Source of the DNA: Selaginella moellendorffii
Lineage: Eukaryota > Streptophyta > Lycopodiopsida > Selaginellales > Selaginellaceae
Assembly (NCBI RefSeq): GCF_000143415.4
Contig: NW_003314263.1
Span: forward strand, 4,277,946 to 4,341,945
Length of the DNA stretch: 64,000 bases
Reading direction: 5' to 3'
Position numbers and translations under genes: made by a program. Below, one piece after another: positions 1-10,929 of this stretch; the first letter of the stretch is position 1; each line of letters opens with the position of its first letter. The notes beneath the pieces were generated by a model. It was not told the origin of the DNA, did no database searches, and was given only the letters and a program-made list of their open reading frames with translations.

Positions 1-297
1 TCCAAATAGGGAGGAGAGCGAAAGCTCGCTCGATCTCCAAAGCTTGCGGGGAAGCTCCCCGAGGCGTTTGATCTCTCCGGCCGCAAGCGAAAGATCGACA
101 ATAAGAGGAAGATGCTCATGAGCCGAGCTTTCAAGGACTATACCGGGTTTGAGTTCGAGGGAAGCGGCCTGGACGAGCACACTAGAAAGGAGATGGCGAG
201 GAAGAAAAAGAAGCTGGGACGGGACAAGGTGAGTGTGCGGCATTCGATTCCTTCTCTTTCGGATCCTCACAAGTTCTTTTGGCAGCTCCACAAGTGA
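1..297 (+). pseudogene. 3' part of an unrecognised basic ORF (copy 1, cut by window edge)
   Basis: This stretch is nearly identical to about 9500-9797, where the same frame is part of a 183-codon ORF. Here the open frame ends at the TGA at 295-297, and the 5' part lies outside the window. The visible protein is very basic, with a KKKK run near EMARKKKKLGRDK, and ends DPHKFFWQLHK. I do not recognise the family. The frame could be the end of a real nuclear or organellar protein, or a duplicated fragment. It is directly followed by a truncated aldo/keto reductase fragment, an arrangement repeated at 9500-13505, so both belong to one duplicated chimeric segment. Confidence 0.4.
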
Positions 298-311
298 TAT
301 AGATCTCTTGA

Positions 312-418
312 ACGAATCTATCAATGCTCGGAGCGTTTGTAGCGATGGAAAGAACACAAGAAGGCTCCAACGAATCTATCAGTGCTCAAAGCTTTTGTAG
401 CAACACAGGAAAGTTAGA
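312..418 (+). repeat. Two imperfect tandem copies of an about 50-60 bp unit
   Basis: The unit beginning AACGAATCTATCAATGCTC at 312 recurs at 371 as AACGAATCTATCAGTGCTC, each followed by a TTTGTAGC block. The same pair is present in the second segment copy at about 9812-9918. It therefore predates the direct duplication. Confidence 0.6.
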
Positions 419-550
419 AGAGCTTATAGCGCAAACAAGACAAACATTGGAGGAGAAAACTATGTACAAGGTACTTGTAGTGTGTACGTATGTATGTAGG
501 TAGTGTCGACAGATCCAGGTAGTTAAACTGCGAGAGACCACAAACTTTGG

Positions 551-1209
551 AGAAATTCCCAGAGAGAGCAAAGCAAGATTTCTTACCTGTGGACATCCCG
601 GCTACGTGGGAAGCCATGGAAGAATGCTTTCGAAAGGGGCTGGCCAAGGCAATCGGTGTGAGTAACTTTAGCACGAAAAAGCTGCACGACTTGCTTCAAC
701 ATGCAAAGATCACTCCTGCAGTGGATCAGGTAACACCATGATCTTCAAGAAAACTTCTACCAAGTTGTGTTGTCACTCTTCAAGGTTGAGTTACATCCAT
801 TGCGGCAGCAAGAGCAGTTGAGAGACTTGTGCAAGAGAAATTGTGTCCAAGTGATTGCTTGGTCACGGTCTTGGCAAGCCTTGGGGAAGCAAATCCGTAC
901 TAGAGCATCCTGTTATCCAGGAAATCGCTCTAAAGCACCACAAATCTCCTGCTCAGGTACATGGTTTTCTTGATTCCCGTTAAGTTTCATTCATCCATGC
1001 GTACAGGTGATCATACGATGGCTCACGGAAATCCATGTAGCTCCCGTTGTCAAGAGCTACAACTCCCAGAGACTGCTGGAAAACATTAATAGCTTCGATT
1101 TCAGCTTGGCAGGCGGGGACCATAAACGAATCGAGAGCATCGCACAGGAAAGGATTTTCACTACCAGTCCTTACAAGTCACCGTTTGAGCTATGGGATGG
1201 AGAGATTTG
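551..1209 (+). pseudogene. Truncated aldo/keto reductase fragment (copy A1)
   Basis: Three exon-like blocks match the 3' half of the intact reductase on the minus strand at 22177-23343. They are [15 protein letters not shown]...AVDQ (about 568-729), VELHPLRQQEQLRDLCKRN (from about 786) and WLTEIHVAPVVKSYN...LWDGEI (to 1209). The first two exons, which carry the catalytic Asp and Tyr, are absent. The homology starts abruptly at about 568, behind unrelated sequence. Relative to copy A2 (12797-13505) there is an 8-nt deletion near 866 and another deletion near 1152, so the frame is broken. This is a decayed duplicate without a plausible start codon. Confidence 0.8.
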
Positions 1210-1286
1210 AATGCCATCATAAGCTATATAACGCTGTCATCTTTTTATTTGAAGATTCTTCAAATGAAGAGTTACCTGGATGATGA

Positions 1287-2669
1287 TCATGATCTTATGC
1301 GGTGCACAAAATTGATGATGGACGCGATGGTTCCAGCCATGCCCACTGCAGTTCCCACAGCCAAGATGGCATAGTTGACTCCGGCCTCCCACTTTGGCAT
1401 CACGTTTCTGTATATTCTCAAGTAAAATAACGAAGGAAGGGTCACCGCTACGAGCATGCCTGAGGCAGAGCCTATAAATGCCACCATGGTTTCGAAGTAT
1501 GGAAAAACCATAGCCAACAAAAAAACGAAGATCAGGAGACCGGTCCTGAGAAGCAGGCTGGATGCCACAAAGGATCTCGAAGTATTGGGCCACGGGAATT
1601 TGCTCTCAATATCGAGAGCTATGGGAGCAAGGCATAGCGAATACTTGCTGAATGGAAGGAGAACAACCATCCATAGCACAAGCTTGGCAGCAACCAAGTG
1701 TGTGGGAATATTTAGAGATACTTGCGGAAGTGTATAGTCCCCAAACATGGTTCCTCCTAGAAACGCGAATCCAATGTATATCATGGTGGAGATCATAAAA
1801 CTGAGAACCAACACCTAGAAGTCCAGTACGAAGTTTAGTTTTACATCTCCATGTCAGTCGATAAAAATAAAACCTTTGCATAGTTGGAGGGATTCTTGAG
1901 CGACGTATAAACACTAGGAAGAGCACAGTGAGCCGCAAAACAGTAGGCATAGATTCCCGCGATGTTGAGCAAGTTTTCCGGTCTCAAGTGTGGAACGGAG
2001 TGGTGAAACCCGATACCCAATCCAGCTCCGGCATAAATCATCGTAACCGTGATGATCATGTACGTAACAATACCAAATAGAGATAGATACGATATCCATG
2101 CCAAGTTTCTCAGCCAGACTGTTGGAAGAACAACGAGGAACGCTATGAAAAGCAGCACCTTGGAAGGGCCAATCTCAAGAGCTGAGATCCGAAGAGTAGC
2201 ATGAGGAAATAGCCTGGCAAGATTGTCACCCATGGAAATCGTGTAGCCCACCAACACTGCTATCATCTCGAATTGAACCAGCAAGGTGAAGGGAAGGCGA
2301 GCTCTGGAACCGAAGGCAGCCTCGGCAATTGTGTTGTATGATCCATTTGGGGTGAGGCAGCGACTAAGAACATAGGCAGTATAGCAGCATATCACTGAAA
2401 ACGCGAACAGGATGCTCAAACCCAGCCAGCCACCTTGCTCGAGAGCGTAGGGTGTGGTGAGGAAAGAAATCCCTGCAAAGAATCAAGGCAGCTTGCTTGA
2501 AGCATTTCAAATCAAGAAGAATATCGTCAATCACGATTTATCACTCACCAAGTATGGCACTGACACTGTTGAATGTTGCATGTAGGAATGAGCTCCTTTG
2601 TAGCTTTTTTAGTGATTGATCATTTTGATCGAGGCTCTGCCCCTCCACCTCAAGAGCTTGGTGCTCCAT
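1287..2669 (-). CDS. AVT1-type vacuolar amino-acid transporter, left-arm copy
   Basis: Three exons (2669-2549, 2472-1874, 1814-1287) join into a 415-aa open frame, with GT-AG introns of 76 and 59 nt. The protein starts MEHQALEVEGQ and is followed by about ten hydrophobic segments. It shows features of the amino acid/auxin permease (Aa_trans) family: an early SVSAILGISFLTTPYALEQG helix, conserved NIAGIYAYCFAAHCALP, and PYFETMVAFIGSASG near the end. Family members of this subgroup (AVT1) export amino acids from, or import them into, the vacuole using the proton gradient; the substrate here is unknown. About 15 residues differ from the right-arm copy at 20731-22100. It converges on the reductase fragment and is divergent from the broken LAX gene. 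Unlike its arm neighbours, its frame is intact. Confidence 0.85.
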
Positions 2670-3149
2670 ATCTATCTCGACATCCCGCTCAGACGAAGGC
2701 CCTTATAAAAAAATCCCAAAGTCATGGTCAAACGAGAAGCCTTTGTTGAAGAGATAAAGAGTTTATGCCTTGATTCTCGCTGAAAGGTCAATGAAAGTCC
2801 TCTGTCAAAGCTCCATCCCACATGAAAAAGGAAAGCCCAATTGTGAATGCTCTCGAGCTCCATTAAAGTCCTGTAGAAACTTCAAAAGAGAAGACTCGAG
2901 AGGCTGTGCTCCCACAAAGTCATGAGACCCTCCCAAGTGTTTATACCTTCAGAGGTGGTTCAAAACGTGTCTGTCTCTATGGACACCAAGATATAGGGAC
3001 CACATGAGTCTTTCGTCTTAAATGTTAGTCATTTGTTTGTCAGTGACGGCTGAAAATTTTTAACGTTTTTGAACGTAAAGGAGAGGTCGTTCCGTTTGGA
3101 TGGAACATGGTAAGTGACAAAAATAGTCTCTCATCACTTTTCATTCTCC
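2670..3149. other. Intergenic spacer of the left arm
   Basis: No gene is seen. The sequence is the inverted counterpart of the right-arm spacer 19509-20730, apart from a roughly 720-bp AT-rich block that is present only on the right. It lies between divergently transcribed AVT1 and LAX copies and so should hold both promoters. I see no clear motif. Confidence 0.5.
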
Positions 3150-4340
3150 CGGGATCAAGCCGCTCTTCGTCTCTTGTGGCACGGAGGCTCCGATGCCTAG
3201 CTCAACATTGTTGCTGCGAAGGTTTCTCACTGATTTCTCGAGATAGATGTGGCTGACTAGTATCATACAAACATGTGTAGCTGGCTTCGCGGCTCCTCAC
3301 TTTTCCACAATCCACTGCTCAATTGGGGCTGCCTTCGGCCATTGTTTTCCAGCTCCTTCTATCGGCGATGGGATTGTGGTCTCAATCCGCGATAAATGTT
3401 CTCTACTTGAGACACAAGCGGATGGTGAATCCAGAGACAACAGCGAATCAACCCTGGCACACGACTCAGGTACAATCAAAGAGTTTTTGAATCGACCGCT
3501 TAAGAGCACCGCAGCTTCACGAAGTTATTGGAGGGCTTCTGGGATCTAAATGGATGATTGTTTCCCTCGTGTTCAACATTGTCACACTCTTCTATGTTTC
3601 GTCGGCTCAACTTATAGCATGTAGCAAGTGAGAGTTCTTTCTGACATTCCTTTTGTCACTCTCGATCATATCTCAGACTTCCTTGTCAATTGGGGCAGTG
3701 TGGCATACACCGTGAATGACAACTTGGACAAGAGAACCTGGACGTTTGTGTTTGGGGCAATCTTCTCACTGCCAATTCTTTTCCCGAGCGCTCACAACTA
3801 CAGAGTTTGGTCGTTCCTGGGAGTGGTCACTATTATCTTTGACTCTGCTTACATGACAATAGCAACGCTGTTTGACAGAAAGGCAAGACTATACTTTTCA
3901 ATCATTACTAAAATCATTCCCACAGGCCGGAAACGTCCGTCATTCGTCACCACGAAGCTCCCAGGAATATTTTACTGGTTTGGTCGGGATGCTGATCCTC
4001 GGAAACGTTCCCATCCCTGTGTAAGATCTCACCCTTGATAATGTTTTTTCACTGCAAGGGAGATCATGGATGCAATGTGGAAGCCTGACGAGTACCAGGC
4101 AGCAAATCTCTACGGGATGGCTTGCATTTTGGTGGTGGTCATGCTTCCAAGCATCAGCATGGAACGCAAATTTGGAGACAAGCTTCTCGCCACACCAAAC
4201 GCGATGTTGCTACTCCCAAGATCAAAGTTTCACAACAGTGCCAGCGTCCTCATCCTCCTTCATGTGGTTAGTATACCATGGATCCATATGAGCTCTAAGT
4301 TCTACATCTTCTCTGATCGATCGAGAGAAATCCAATTCAT

Positions 4341-4458
4341 CAGGTTATCAACTTTGGCATGTACTCCCTTGCACTCTATGCGACGTGGGAGAAGATAGCC
4401 AGGTTATCAACTTTGGCATGTACTCCCTTGCACTCTATGCGACGTGGGAGAAGATAGT
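4341..4458 (+). repeat. 59-bp tandem duplication inside a LAX exon
   Basis: Two head-to-tail copies (4341-4399 and 4400-4458) cover the intron 5 acceptor and the coding stretch INFGMYSLALYATWEKI. The right-arm copy of the gene has a single unit (18216-18273 region). The length is not a multiple of three, so the frame is shifted. The duplication ends only about 10 bp before the Copia element. Confidence 0.9.
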
Positions 4459-4468
4459 GTGCATCCAG

Positions 4469-4615
4469 TGTGGAGACACCACGTCAGCAAAGAAGATAAG
4501 TCATTCATCCAAGACACCAACCGCCAAGTGTCACACCTATACCATTATATACATAACTATACCAAAGCAATGAAGTTGACAGAGCATTCCGTGTACACAA
4601 AATCACACATCTACA
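4469..4615 (+). repeat. Copia 1 left LTR
   Basis: 147 bp, beginning TGTGGAGACACC and ending CACATCTACA. It is followed directly by a degenerate methionine-initiator-type primer site. It lacks a short stretch near its start that is present in the right LTR, and carries several substitutions, which indicates an old insertion. Confidence 0.88.
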
Positions 4616-4889
4616 TGGTATTGGGTTTGTTTCGATCCTGATGGCGAAACACTGGCAAACACAGCAACGCGATGAGCAGGACTGCGCTAGGGCTCTCGCA
4701 GTCCTTGCTAGGGTGGAGTGATGGATTCAAGAACACAAGTGAGCGCAACGTGATGTCCATCCGTGCCTCTACCCTCATTGTTGCTCTGTGTGCACGGCGT
4801 GTGGGCATCCCTTCCAATGATGCCCACCACCTCCTCCCCCTCTTCGCTTCTAGCTTACTCTGCTGTTTTGTCCTTTCTTCTAGAAATTA

Positions 4890-5573
4890 ATGGCTACTAG
4901 TACTCCACCTCGCACTACATCTAGAACCACCCTAGCGAGCACCATGGCCATCCCAGCTGGCAACTGGGATGCAAGATGGGAAAAGCTACTCCAGAAGTTC
5001 ACGGGTGAGAACTTCACGACTTGGAAGACCAAAGTCCAATTAATCTTAATGGCAAAAGATTGTTGGGATTTGGTGAGGGAACCGAAGTGAAACCTCAAGA
5101 TATAGAAGCAGCCTTGTAGGCTACTTGGGACTCCAAGAACCGCAAAGCCCTTTCCATGATTGGACTAGGTCTTGGAGATGAATTTATTCATCTCCTTGAT
5201 CTAGAAAAATTTGCCAAAGCCAATTGGGATTTCCCAAGTCTTTGTAGCCATAGCCGGTAATGCTAAATTGGTTCTGACCCAGAAATTTTTCTTCCTACAC
5301 ATGTAGTTTGGTGAGACAATGGCAACATACATCGGGAAGCTCAAAGGCTTAATGCAACAGCTGAAGGAATTAGGTGCTATAGTTTCCGATGACTATGCAA
5401 AAGCCTTCTTGCTTTACTCTGTATCCCTAGAGTTGCAACAATCGTCCTCCATGCTTTCTTTTGTCCTAGGCAAAACCATGGAGGAGCTCTACTCTAATCT
5501 GCTCGAGGAAGAGCGCAAGATTGCTGAGTGTCAAACTGGCCATCAAGGATCCCCTCAGGCTGCTCGCAAGTAG
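4890..5573 (+). pseudogene. Copia 1 Gag region, broken
   Basis: The ORF beginning MATSTPPRTTSRTT contains a typical Copia Gag start: NWDARWEKLLQKFTGENFTT, then WKTKVQLILMAKDCWDL. It stops at 5090. A second block from 5319 (MATYIGKLKGLMQQLKELG) continues the Gag fold to about 5573. A zinc-knuckle remnant near 5705 reads CNYYGKMGHVKREC; its second cysteine is replaced by tyrosine. Several stops lie between the blocks, so no full Gag can be made. Confidence 0.8.
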
Positions 5574-5751
5574 GCTTGTTTCTTGGTAAGAAACAATTGA
5601 GTGGGGAGTAAAGGAAAAGAGGCACTAGCCGTGGGCTTCATATCTCTTCTGCTACAACTCCCAGCTTTGAATCTAACTTCTCCAAGAAGAAAAAGGGTCC
5701 TTGCAACTATTATGGAAAGATGGGGCATGTTAAGCGTGAGTGTCGTGCAAA

Positions 5752-8640
5752 GTGTCGTGATGATGGCTCTTTACCTGTCACCGGTGTCTACTCTTGCAGT
5801 TCTATGGCTGGATAGTGGTGCCTCCTTTCACATGACTCCCTTAAGGTCTACATTTCACACTTATAAGGCTCTTCAAGCTCCACAACAGGTTTATGTCGGC
5901 GACAAGCGGCCACTCCAGGTGGAAGGTCGTGGCATGGTGGTGATCAAGCTACCTGATGGACCTCTTAAAGAGGTTCATCATGTGCACTTTGTACCTGAAG
6001 CAAGGTAGACAGTTTTTTCTATAGGTGCAGCCTCAGATCAAGGCTTTACTACCACCTTCTTCCCAAAAGGGTGCACCATCTATGGTCATGTTGGTACTCT
6101 TGTAGCCAGTGGCATGAGGTATGAAACACTCTACTGTTTAAATGCAGAACTGGTTTTTCCAGCTCAAGTGCTTGCTTTCCAGGCACAAGACACCATTGAG
6201 CTCTGGCATGCTTGTCTGGGGCATGTTGCTGTACAATGCACACTATAGTCCTGCTTGTAAATCTCTCCAGTGCGCAGTCTTGCCAAAGAGTTAAATACAC
6301 AACAGCCCATACTCCCCAATAGAACGGCATGGCAGAGTGCCTCAATCGCACTTTGCTAGAGACTGTTCATTGCCTTCTCCAACACGCAAGCATACCCAAC
6401 TCTTTTTGGGGTGAAGCCATTAACACGGCTGTTTACATCTGTAACTTTCCCACAAGGAGCACTAGTGTGGTTCCTTACCAAGCTTGGACTGGAAAGTGTC
6501 CTCAGTTAGGGCACTTGAGGGTCTTAGGGTGTATAGCGTATGCTCGCATTCCAAATGCGACTCGATAGAAGCTGGATCCTATGAGCCAGAAGAACATCTT
6601 TGTGGGCTATCAAGGCCTACCGCCTCTATAATCTTGCTCTCAAGAAGCTCATGGTCAACCAAGATGTCTCTTTCAATGAGCAAGAGCTTTATTGTCACAT
6701 TCAAAATACTATTCCTTCAAGTTCTAACTTGGTGGACTTGACCCCAATGCTGGATGATGAGCTCACCCACCCACTTGCACCAGGAGTCCAGAGGCTGCTC
6801 ATTCCAGAAGGAGGAACACCTCCTCCACTTGGTGATGAGCCTCCTCCAGCAACTCCGCTGCTACCAGTTCCTCTAGTCACTTCGGTGGCTACTAGTAGCA
6901 ACACTACTTTATCCAGTGAGTAGAATCTTGCTGCTACTATGGACGAGCTGTTTGTTGGTGAAGAAACAGTTGGAGGATCTTCCCGCTCACCTCCTCCAGA
7001 TTCTCTCATGACACCACCACCTCATCAAGAGATTGGAGCTGTTACCCGTTCAGGACGAGTGAGCAAGCCAACAGTCAGAGCTCTAGAATCTCTTGCTCAA
7101 GCTCCACGCAAGAAGGGATTCTACTGGGCCATGAGCTCCATTGCTGACCAGGCTGCTCTCTCTAGTCCTGATGCCTCACACTAGCAAGCGGCCATGTAGG
7201 ACGAGTATGACTCACTGATCAAGAATGGAACCTGGACATTGGTTCCGCTCCCTCCCGGCAGGAAGGCAGTCACAGCCAACTGGCTGTTCAAGAAGAAATA
7301 TTGAGCTAATGGTAGCATCAAGCGCTACAAGGCACACTTGTAGCTCGTGGTTTCTCTCAGATCCAGGGAGTTGATTACTTTGAAACTTATAGCACTGTTG
7401 TAAAGCTGACAACAATGTTTTGATGAGCCTTGCAGCTAAGCTCGAACTAGAGCTCCATCAACTTGATGTGGGAACTGCTTTTCTGAACAATGATCTTGAG
7501 GAGGAGGTGTACATTGCCCAGCCTCCTGGGTTTATATGTCCCGGACAAGAGCATCTCATCTGTCGCTTGCACAAAGCTCCCTATGGGCTGAAACAAAGCC
7601 CCAGGTCATGGTACACTAAAATTAACAGCTTTTTGACCTCGTTGGGCTTTACTCACAGCACGGCTGATAATAATCTCTACATATATCGAGATGGCCAAGG
7701 CTTTCTATTCTTAGCCTTATATGTGGACGATACAATATTCACCTCCAACCAGATGTGACTCATCTGCTGCATCAAGGACTCTCTCGCTGCTAAATTCGAG
7801 ATGACCAATCTGGGAAACTTGCACTACTGTCTAGGAATTCAAGTCTACCGGGATAAGCAACATGGAGTACTTGAGCTCTCCCAGGACAAATACATCCATG
7901 ACATTCTCCAGAGGTACTCTATGCTTAACGCTAATCCAGTGGCTACTCCTATGGAAGCAAGCTCAAAGTTGTCCAAGGCTTTTAGTTTGACATCAACCTC
8001 TGATGACACTCCTGAGGAGAAGACCACAACACTGTACCGTTCAGTGGTCAGGAGCCTCATCTACTTGATGGTCTCAACTAGGCCTGATCTTGCATTCAAT
8101 GTGGGAGCAGTCTCAAAGTTCCTGGACAATCCATCACCCTCACATTGGGCCACTATGAAGCAGATCATGAGGTATGTGAGTGGCACAAGGAAATTCACAT
8201 TGAAATATGCAAGAGGAGATGGAGACAATGGCCTGGTGGGATTCATAGACGCAGACTGGGCAGGAGATCTAGATGACAGAAGATCCACCTCAGGGTATGT
8301 CTTCATGTATAACCATAATGTGGTTAGTTGGTGTTCCAGGAGGCAGCAGATCACTGTGATGTCCTCATGCGAATCTGAATACATCGCAGCTGCAGCAGCA
8401 GCGAAAGAGGCTATATGGCTTAAGACGTTGTTGCAGGACCTCGGGATTCAAATTCAGTTGAGGTTCCATTTCATCGGGGATCAAGTCAACAATGGAATAA
8501 TCAACCTGGAATTCTGTCCGACCATCTCAATGGTTGCTGATATCCTAACGAAGTCCTTGCCTCAAGTGAAGCATGAACTCTTCCTCAAATCATTCCGTTT
8601 GACTGACGGTGTGAGCCTTGAGGAGTGTGGAGACAAGTGA
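5752..8640 (+). pseudogene. Copia 1 Pol region (protease, integrase, RT, RNase H), broken
   Basis: Protease is recognised by LWLDSGASFHMT near 5802. Integrase is represented mainly by its C-terminal half (MAECLNRTLLETVHCLLQHA near 6329 to IPNATR near 6568); the catalytic core upstream appears deleted. Reverse transcriptase runs from about 7205 and shows LDVGTAFLNNDLEEEVYIAQ near 7456 and the YVDD box near 7721. RNase H is in the open frame 7801-8640, with GFIDADWAGDLDDRRSTSGY and SSCESEYIAAA. Stops interrupt the region at several points, for example before 7420 and at 7756. Confidence 0.85.
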
Positions 8641-8787
8641 TGACAAGTCTCCACATCAGCAAAGAAGACAAGTCATTCATCCAAGACACCAACCGCCAAG
8701 CGTCACACCCATACCGTTATGTACATAACCATACCAAAGCAATGAAGTTGATAGAGCATTCCACATACACAAAATCACACATTTCCA
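8626..8787 (+). repeat. Copia 1 right LTR
   Basis: 162 bp, beginning TGTGGAGACAAGTGATGACA and ending ACATTTCCA. The last codons of the RNase H frame (ECGDK, stop at 8640) run into it. After 8787 the LAX exon resumes in sequence matching the intact copy. Confidence 0.88.
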
Positions 8788-9167
8788 TCCACAACTCACC
8801 AAGCTACATAAAGCAAACGTTGTCCCGGATACTAGTGTTCCTGGTGTTGTGGATCACCACTCTTGCCTTCCCTTTCTTCGGTGCAATCAACAAGCTCTTG
8901 GACGCCATCCTTGTGTCCTGGAACTTCTTCATCATCCCATGCATGGCTTACATTGCAGTCTTTTGGTTGCCGCAGCCACGGCGAGGCTCCAAATCCCTGT
9001 CGAGGCTGGGCTGGGTGGTGGATTTGAGCGTTTGCCTGGGCATTATGCTGTGGATGCTGGTCATGCAATGTGGGCTGGGCTTGTGGGGCGACGTCCACAC
9101 TTTCGTCAAGGTGTTGGAGGGAACCAGGCCCTTTCCAAACTGCTATCGCTGCGCACCTCCAAAGTAG

Positions 9168-9245
9168 AAAACCCTGAGCATATTCCTAGAATTTAGGGCT
9201 ATCGATTCCTATATAAATGTTTTTGCTGTAGCCTTTTATGAGAGA
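9168..9245. other. Inner boundary of the left inverted-repeat arm
   Basis: After the LAX stop, the sequence up to about 9215 (through CCTAGAATTTAGGGCT) matches the right arm down to about 17776 in inverse orientation. Beyond that the two sides are unrelated. This fixes the inner breakpoint of the inverted duplication. Confidence 0.7.
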
Positions 9246-9797
9246 ATGCGAGGTAAGGCGGCTGTGGGCGGCTTGTTGAGGCAGCTCAGATCGCTCCGTT
9301 TGCCTCGGCGATGGTTCGCTGACAAGGGAGATTCACGCGCAGGGACTTCAGCGATCGGGGGTTCCAGGAGGAGGGCTACATCGCACGGCGCTCCATCGAT
9401 TCAAGGAGGCCCGCGACTTCACCCACGCGCCAGTCTTCTCGGCGAGCGCGCTTACAGGGCCAGGCTGAGGAGGGCGAGTACCGCCAGCAATGCTGCATCC
9501 AAAGAGGGAGAAGAGGAGCGAAAGCTCGCTCGATCTCCAAAGCTTGCGGGGAAGCTCCCGGAGGCGTTTGATCTCTCCGGCCGCAAGCGAAAGATCGACA
9601 ACAAGAGGAAGATGCTCATGAGCCGAGCTTTCAAGGACTATACCTGGTTTGAGTTCGAGGGAAGCGGCCTGGACGAGCACACTAGAAAGGAGATGGCGAG
9701 GAAGAAAAAGAAGCTGGGACGGGACAAGGTGAGTGTGCGGCATTCGATTCCTTCTCTTTCGGATCCTCACAAGTTCTTTTGGCAGCTCCACAAGTGA
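9246..9797 (+). CDS. Unrecognised basic 183-aa ORF (copy 2)
   Basis: An open frame runs from ATG at 9246 to TGA at 9797. The N-terminus (MRGKAAVGGLLRQLRSLRL) is rich in Arg and Leu without acidic residues, as in a mitochondrial or plastid presequence. The middle is a low-complexity Arg/Ala/Ser stretch, and the C-terminal 80 residues are Lys/Arg-rich and end in HKFFWQLHK. I find no family I recognise. The 3' part is duplicated at 1-297. The frame may be real, or an intron may be hidden in the low-complexity middle, where another frame is also open. The truncated reductase piece follows about 3 kb downstream because a Copia element sits between them. Confidence 0.35.
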   Translation: MRGKAAVGGLLRQLRSLRLPRRWFADKGDSRAGTSAIGGSRRRATSHGAPSIQGGPRLHPRASLLGERAYRARLRRASTASNAASKEGEEERKLARSPKLAGKLPEAFDLSGRKRKIDNKRKMLMSRAFKDYTWFEFEGSGLDEHTRKEMARKKKKLGRDKVSVRHSIPSLSDPHKFFWQLHK

Positions 9798-9957
9798 TAT
9801 AGATCTCTTGAACGAATCTATCAATGCTCGGAGCGTTTGTAGCAATGGAAAGAACACAAGAAGGCTCCAACGAATCTATCAGTGCTCAAAGCTTTTGTAG
9901 CAACACAGGAAAGTTAGAAGAGCTTATAGCGCAAACAAGACAAACATTGGAGGAGAA

Positions 9958-10067
9958 TGTTACGGTGGCAAGCCGTACGATGTACGGACAGAGGAGACGC
10001 GTCGTTTTTGGTTGTATATTGACCAAAATCTCATGAATAAAAATTCATTCGATGGTCAAACACAACA
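9958..10067 (+). repeat. Copia 2 left LTR
   Basis: 110 bp. Apart from a deletion of about 17 bp after TGTACGGAC, it is almost identical to the right LTR, which suggests a fairly young insertion. Confidence 0.9.
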
Positions 10068-10207
10068 TGGTATCAGAGCAGATCTATGATCCTGGATGAC
10101 GAGAAGGAGAAACCAGTGTAGGATGCGTAGGCGTGCAATAGCAACAGCAAGACGCATCACTAGGTGCATTAGGATGAGGAGTAGTTGCAGAACGCAAGAA
10201 CCGGAGC

Positions 10208-10912
10208 TTGATAGATGCCGCAAATAGCATGCTACAAGCCAACCGCGTTCCTGCTATGTTTTGGGCTGAAGCAGTTATGACCGCCTGCTATCTACAAAAT
10301 CGGCTCCCTACAAAAGCCGTGGTTGGAAAAACACCTGAAGAAGCCTGGTCAGGCCGCAAGCCAGCCATCGATCACTTGCGTATCTTTGGATGTGAGGCCT
10401 ACACTCACGTCCCCAAGGCCATCAGAAAGAAGCTTACGCCCACCAGCGGGCGAGGCATCTTTCTTGGCTATAGCCTGGAGCACAAGGCTTACAGGATTTT
10501 CAACCTAGTCTCCAGGAAGCTGATTATCTCCCGCGACGTTCACTTCAATGAGAATGCTATTCGTTCTCATCCAGTGGGAGATCTCTTCCCTCCTGCCCCG
10601 ATTCTTCCAACTGAAGACTTTTCTTCAACCTTGGAACCGGTGGTAGTCTCTCCTATCTTGCCGCTGCAAGTGGGAGCTTCCAGAGCGCCAGATCTCCAGG
10701 TGGGAGATCTACGCGTTCCGGTTTTGCCAAATTTGCCAAAACCGGTACCCTATCCCCTGTTCGGCCTCAACCGCCACTCAGGGATGACCTATATTTCGAT
10801 GGAGAACCACCCGCGGCTGCCCAGCGCGCACCAGATTCTCCTCGAGGCCCTCCGGAGCAACCTGCAGTACCTCCGGATCAGCCTCCCTGCCGGTCTTCCC
10901 GGTCGAATTTAG
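10208..10912 (+). pseudogene. Copia 2 integrase C-terminal part
   Basis: The frame carries the second half of a Copia integrase: MLQANRVPAMFWAEAVMTAC, LPTKAVVGKTPEEAWSG, HLRIFGCEAYTHVPK and FLGYSLEHKAYRIF. The His/Cys zinc finger and D,D residues of the core are absent. A proline-rich linker follows and the frame stops at 10912. The RT frame begins 18 bp later, so one frameshift separates what should be a single polyprotein. Confidence 0.85.
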
Positions 10913-10929
10913 GTGTTCCTCCGCAGCGG

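Larger units (their letters stand above)
4469..8787 (+). mobile_element. Ty1/Copia LTR retrotransposon 1 (degenerate, inside LAX pseudogene)
   Basis: The element has short LTRs (147 and 162 bp) that start TGTGGAGACA and end CA. The flanks are TCCAG on the left and TCCAC on the right; the uninterrupted right-arm gene has TCCAC, so this is a 5-bp target duplication with one later change. A weak primer-binding site (TGGTATTGGG) follows the left LTR. The internal part shows Copia order: Gag with a zinc-knuckle remnant, protease, integrase remnant, reverse transcriptase and RNase H. Stops, frameshifts and a large loss within integrase make it non-autonomous. Confidence 0.93.
3150..9167 (+). pseudogene. 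AUX1/LAX-like auxin influx carrier, left-arm copy, disrupted
   Basis: The exons match the intact minus-strand gene at 17831-19508: WDQAALRLLWHGGS near 3150, NDNLDKRTW near 3716, EIMDAMWKPDEYQ near 4064, then FGMYSLALYATWEK. The final exon resumes at 8788 after a Copia insertion and ends KCYRCAPPK-like (here NCYRCAPPK) at 9167. Four independent lesions are visible. The 20 nt that contain the start codon in the other copy are missing near 3154. A 6-nt deletion plus a TGG-to-TAG stop lie near 3190-3200. A 59-bp tandem duplication shifts frame at 4341-4458. The 4.3-kb retroelement splits the last exon. It is almost certainly non-functional. Confidence 0.88.

Noticed and set aside
8832-9196. Alternative frames over the last LAX exon on both strands
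   Set aside because: The frame ending in CYRCAPPK matches the AUX1/LAX family; the others are shadows.
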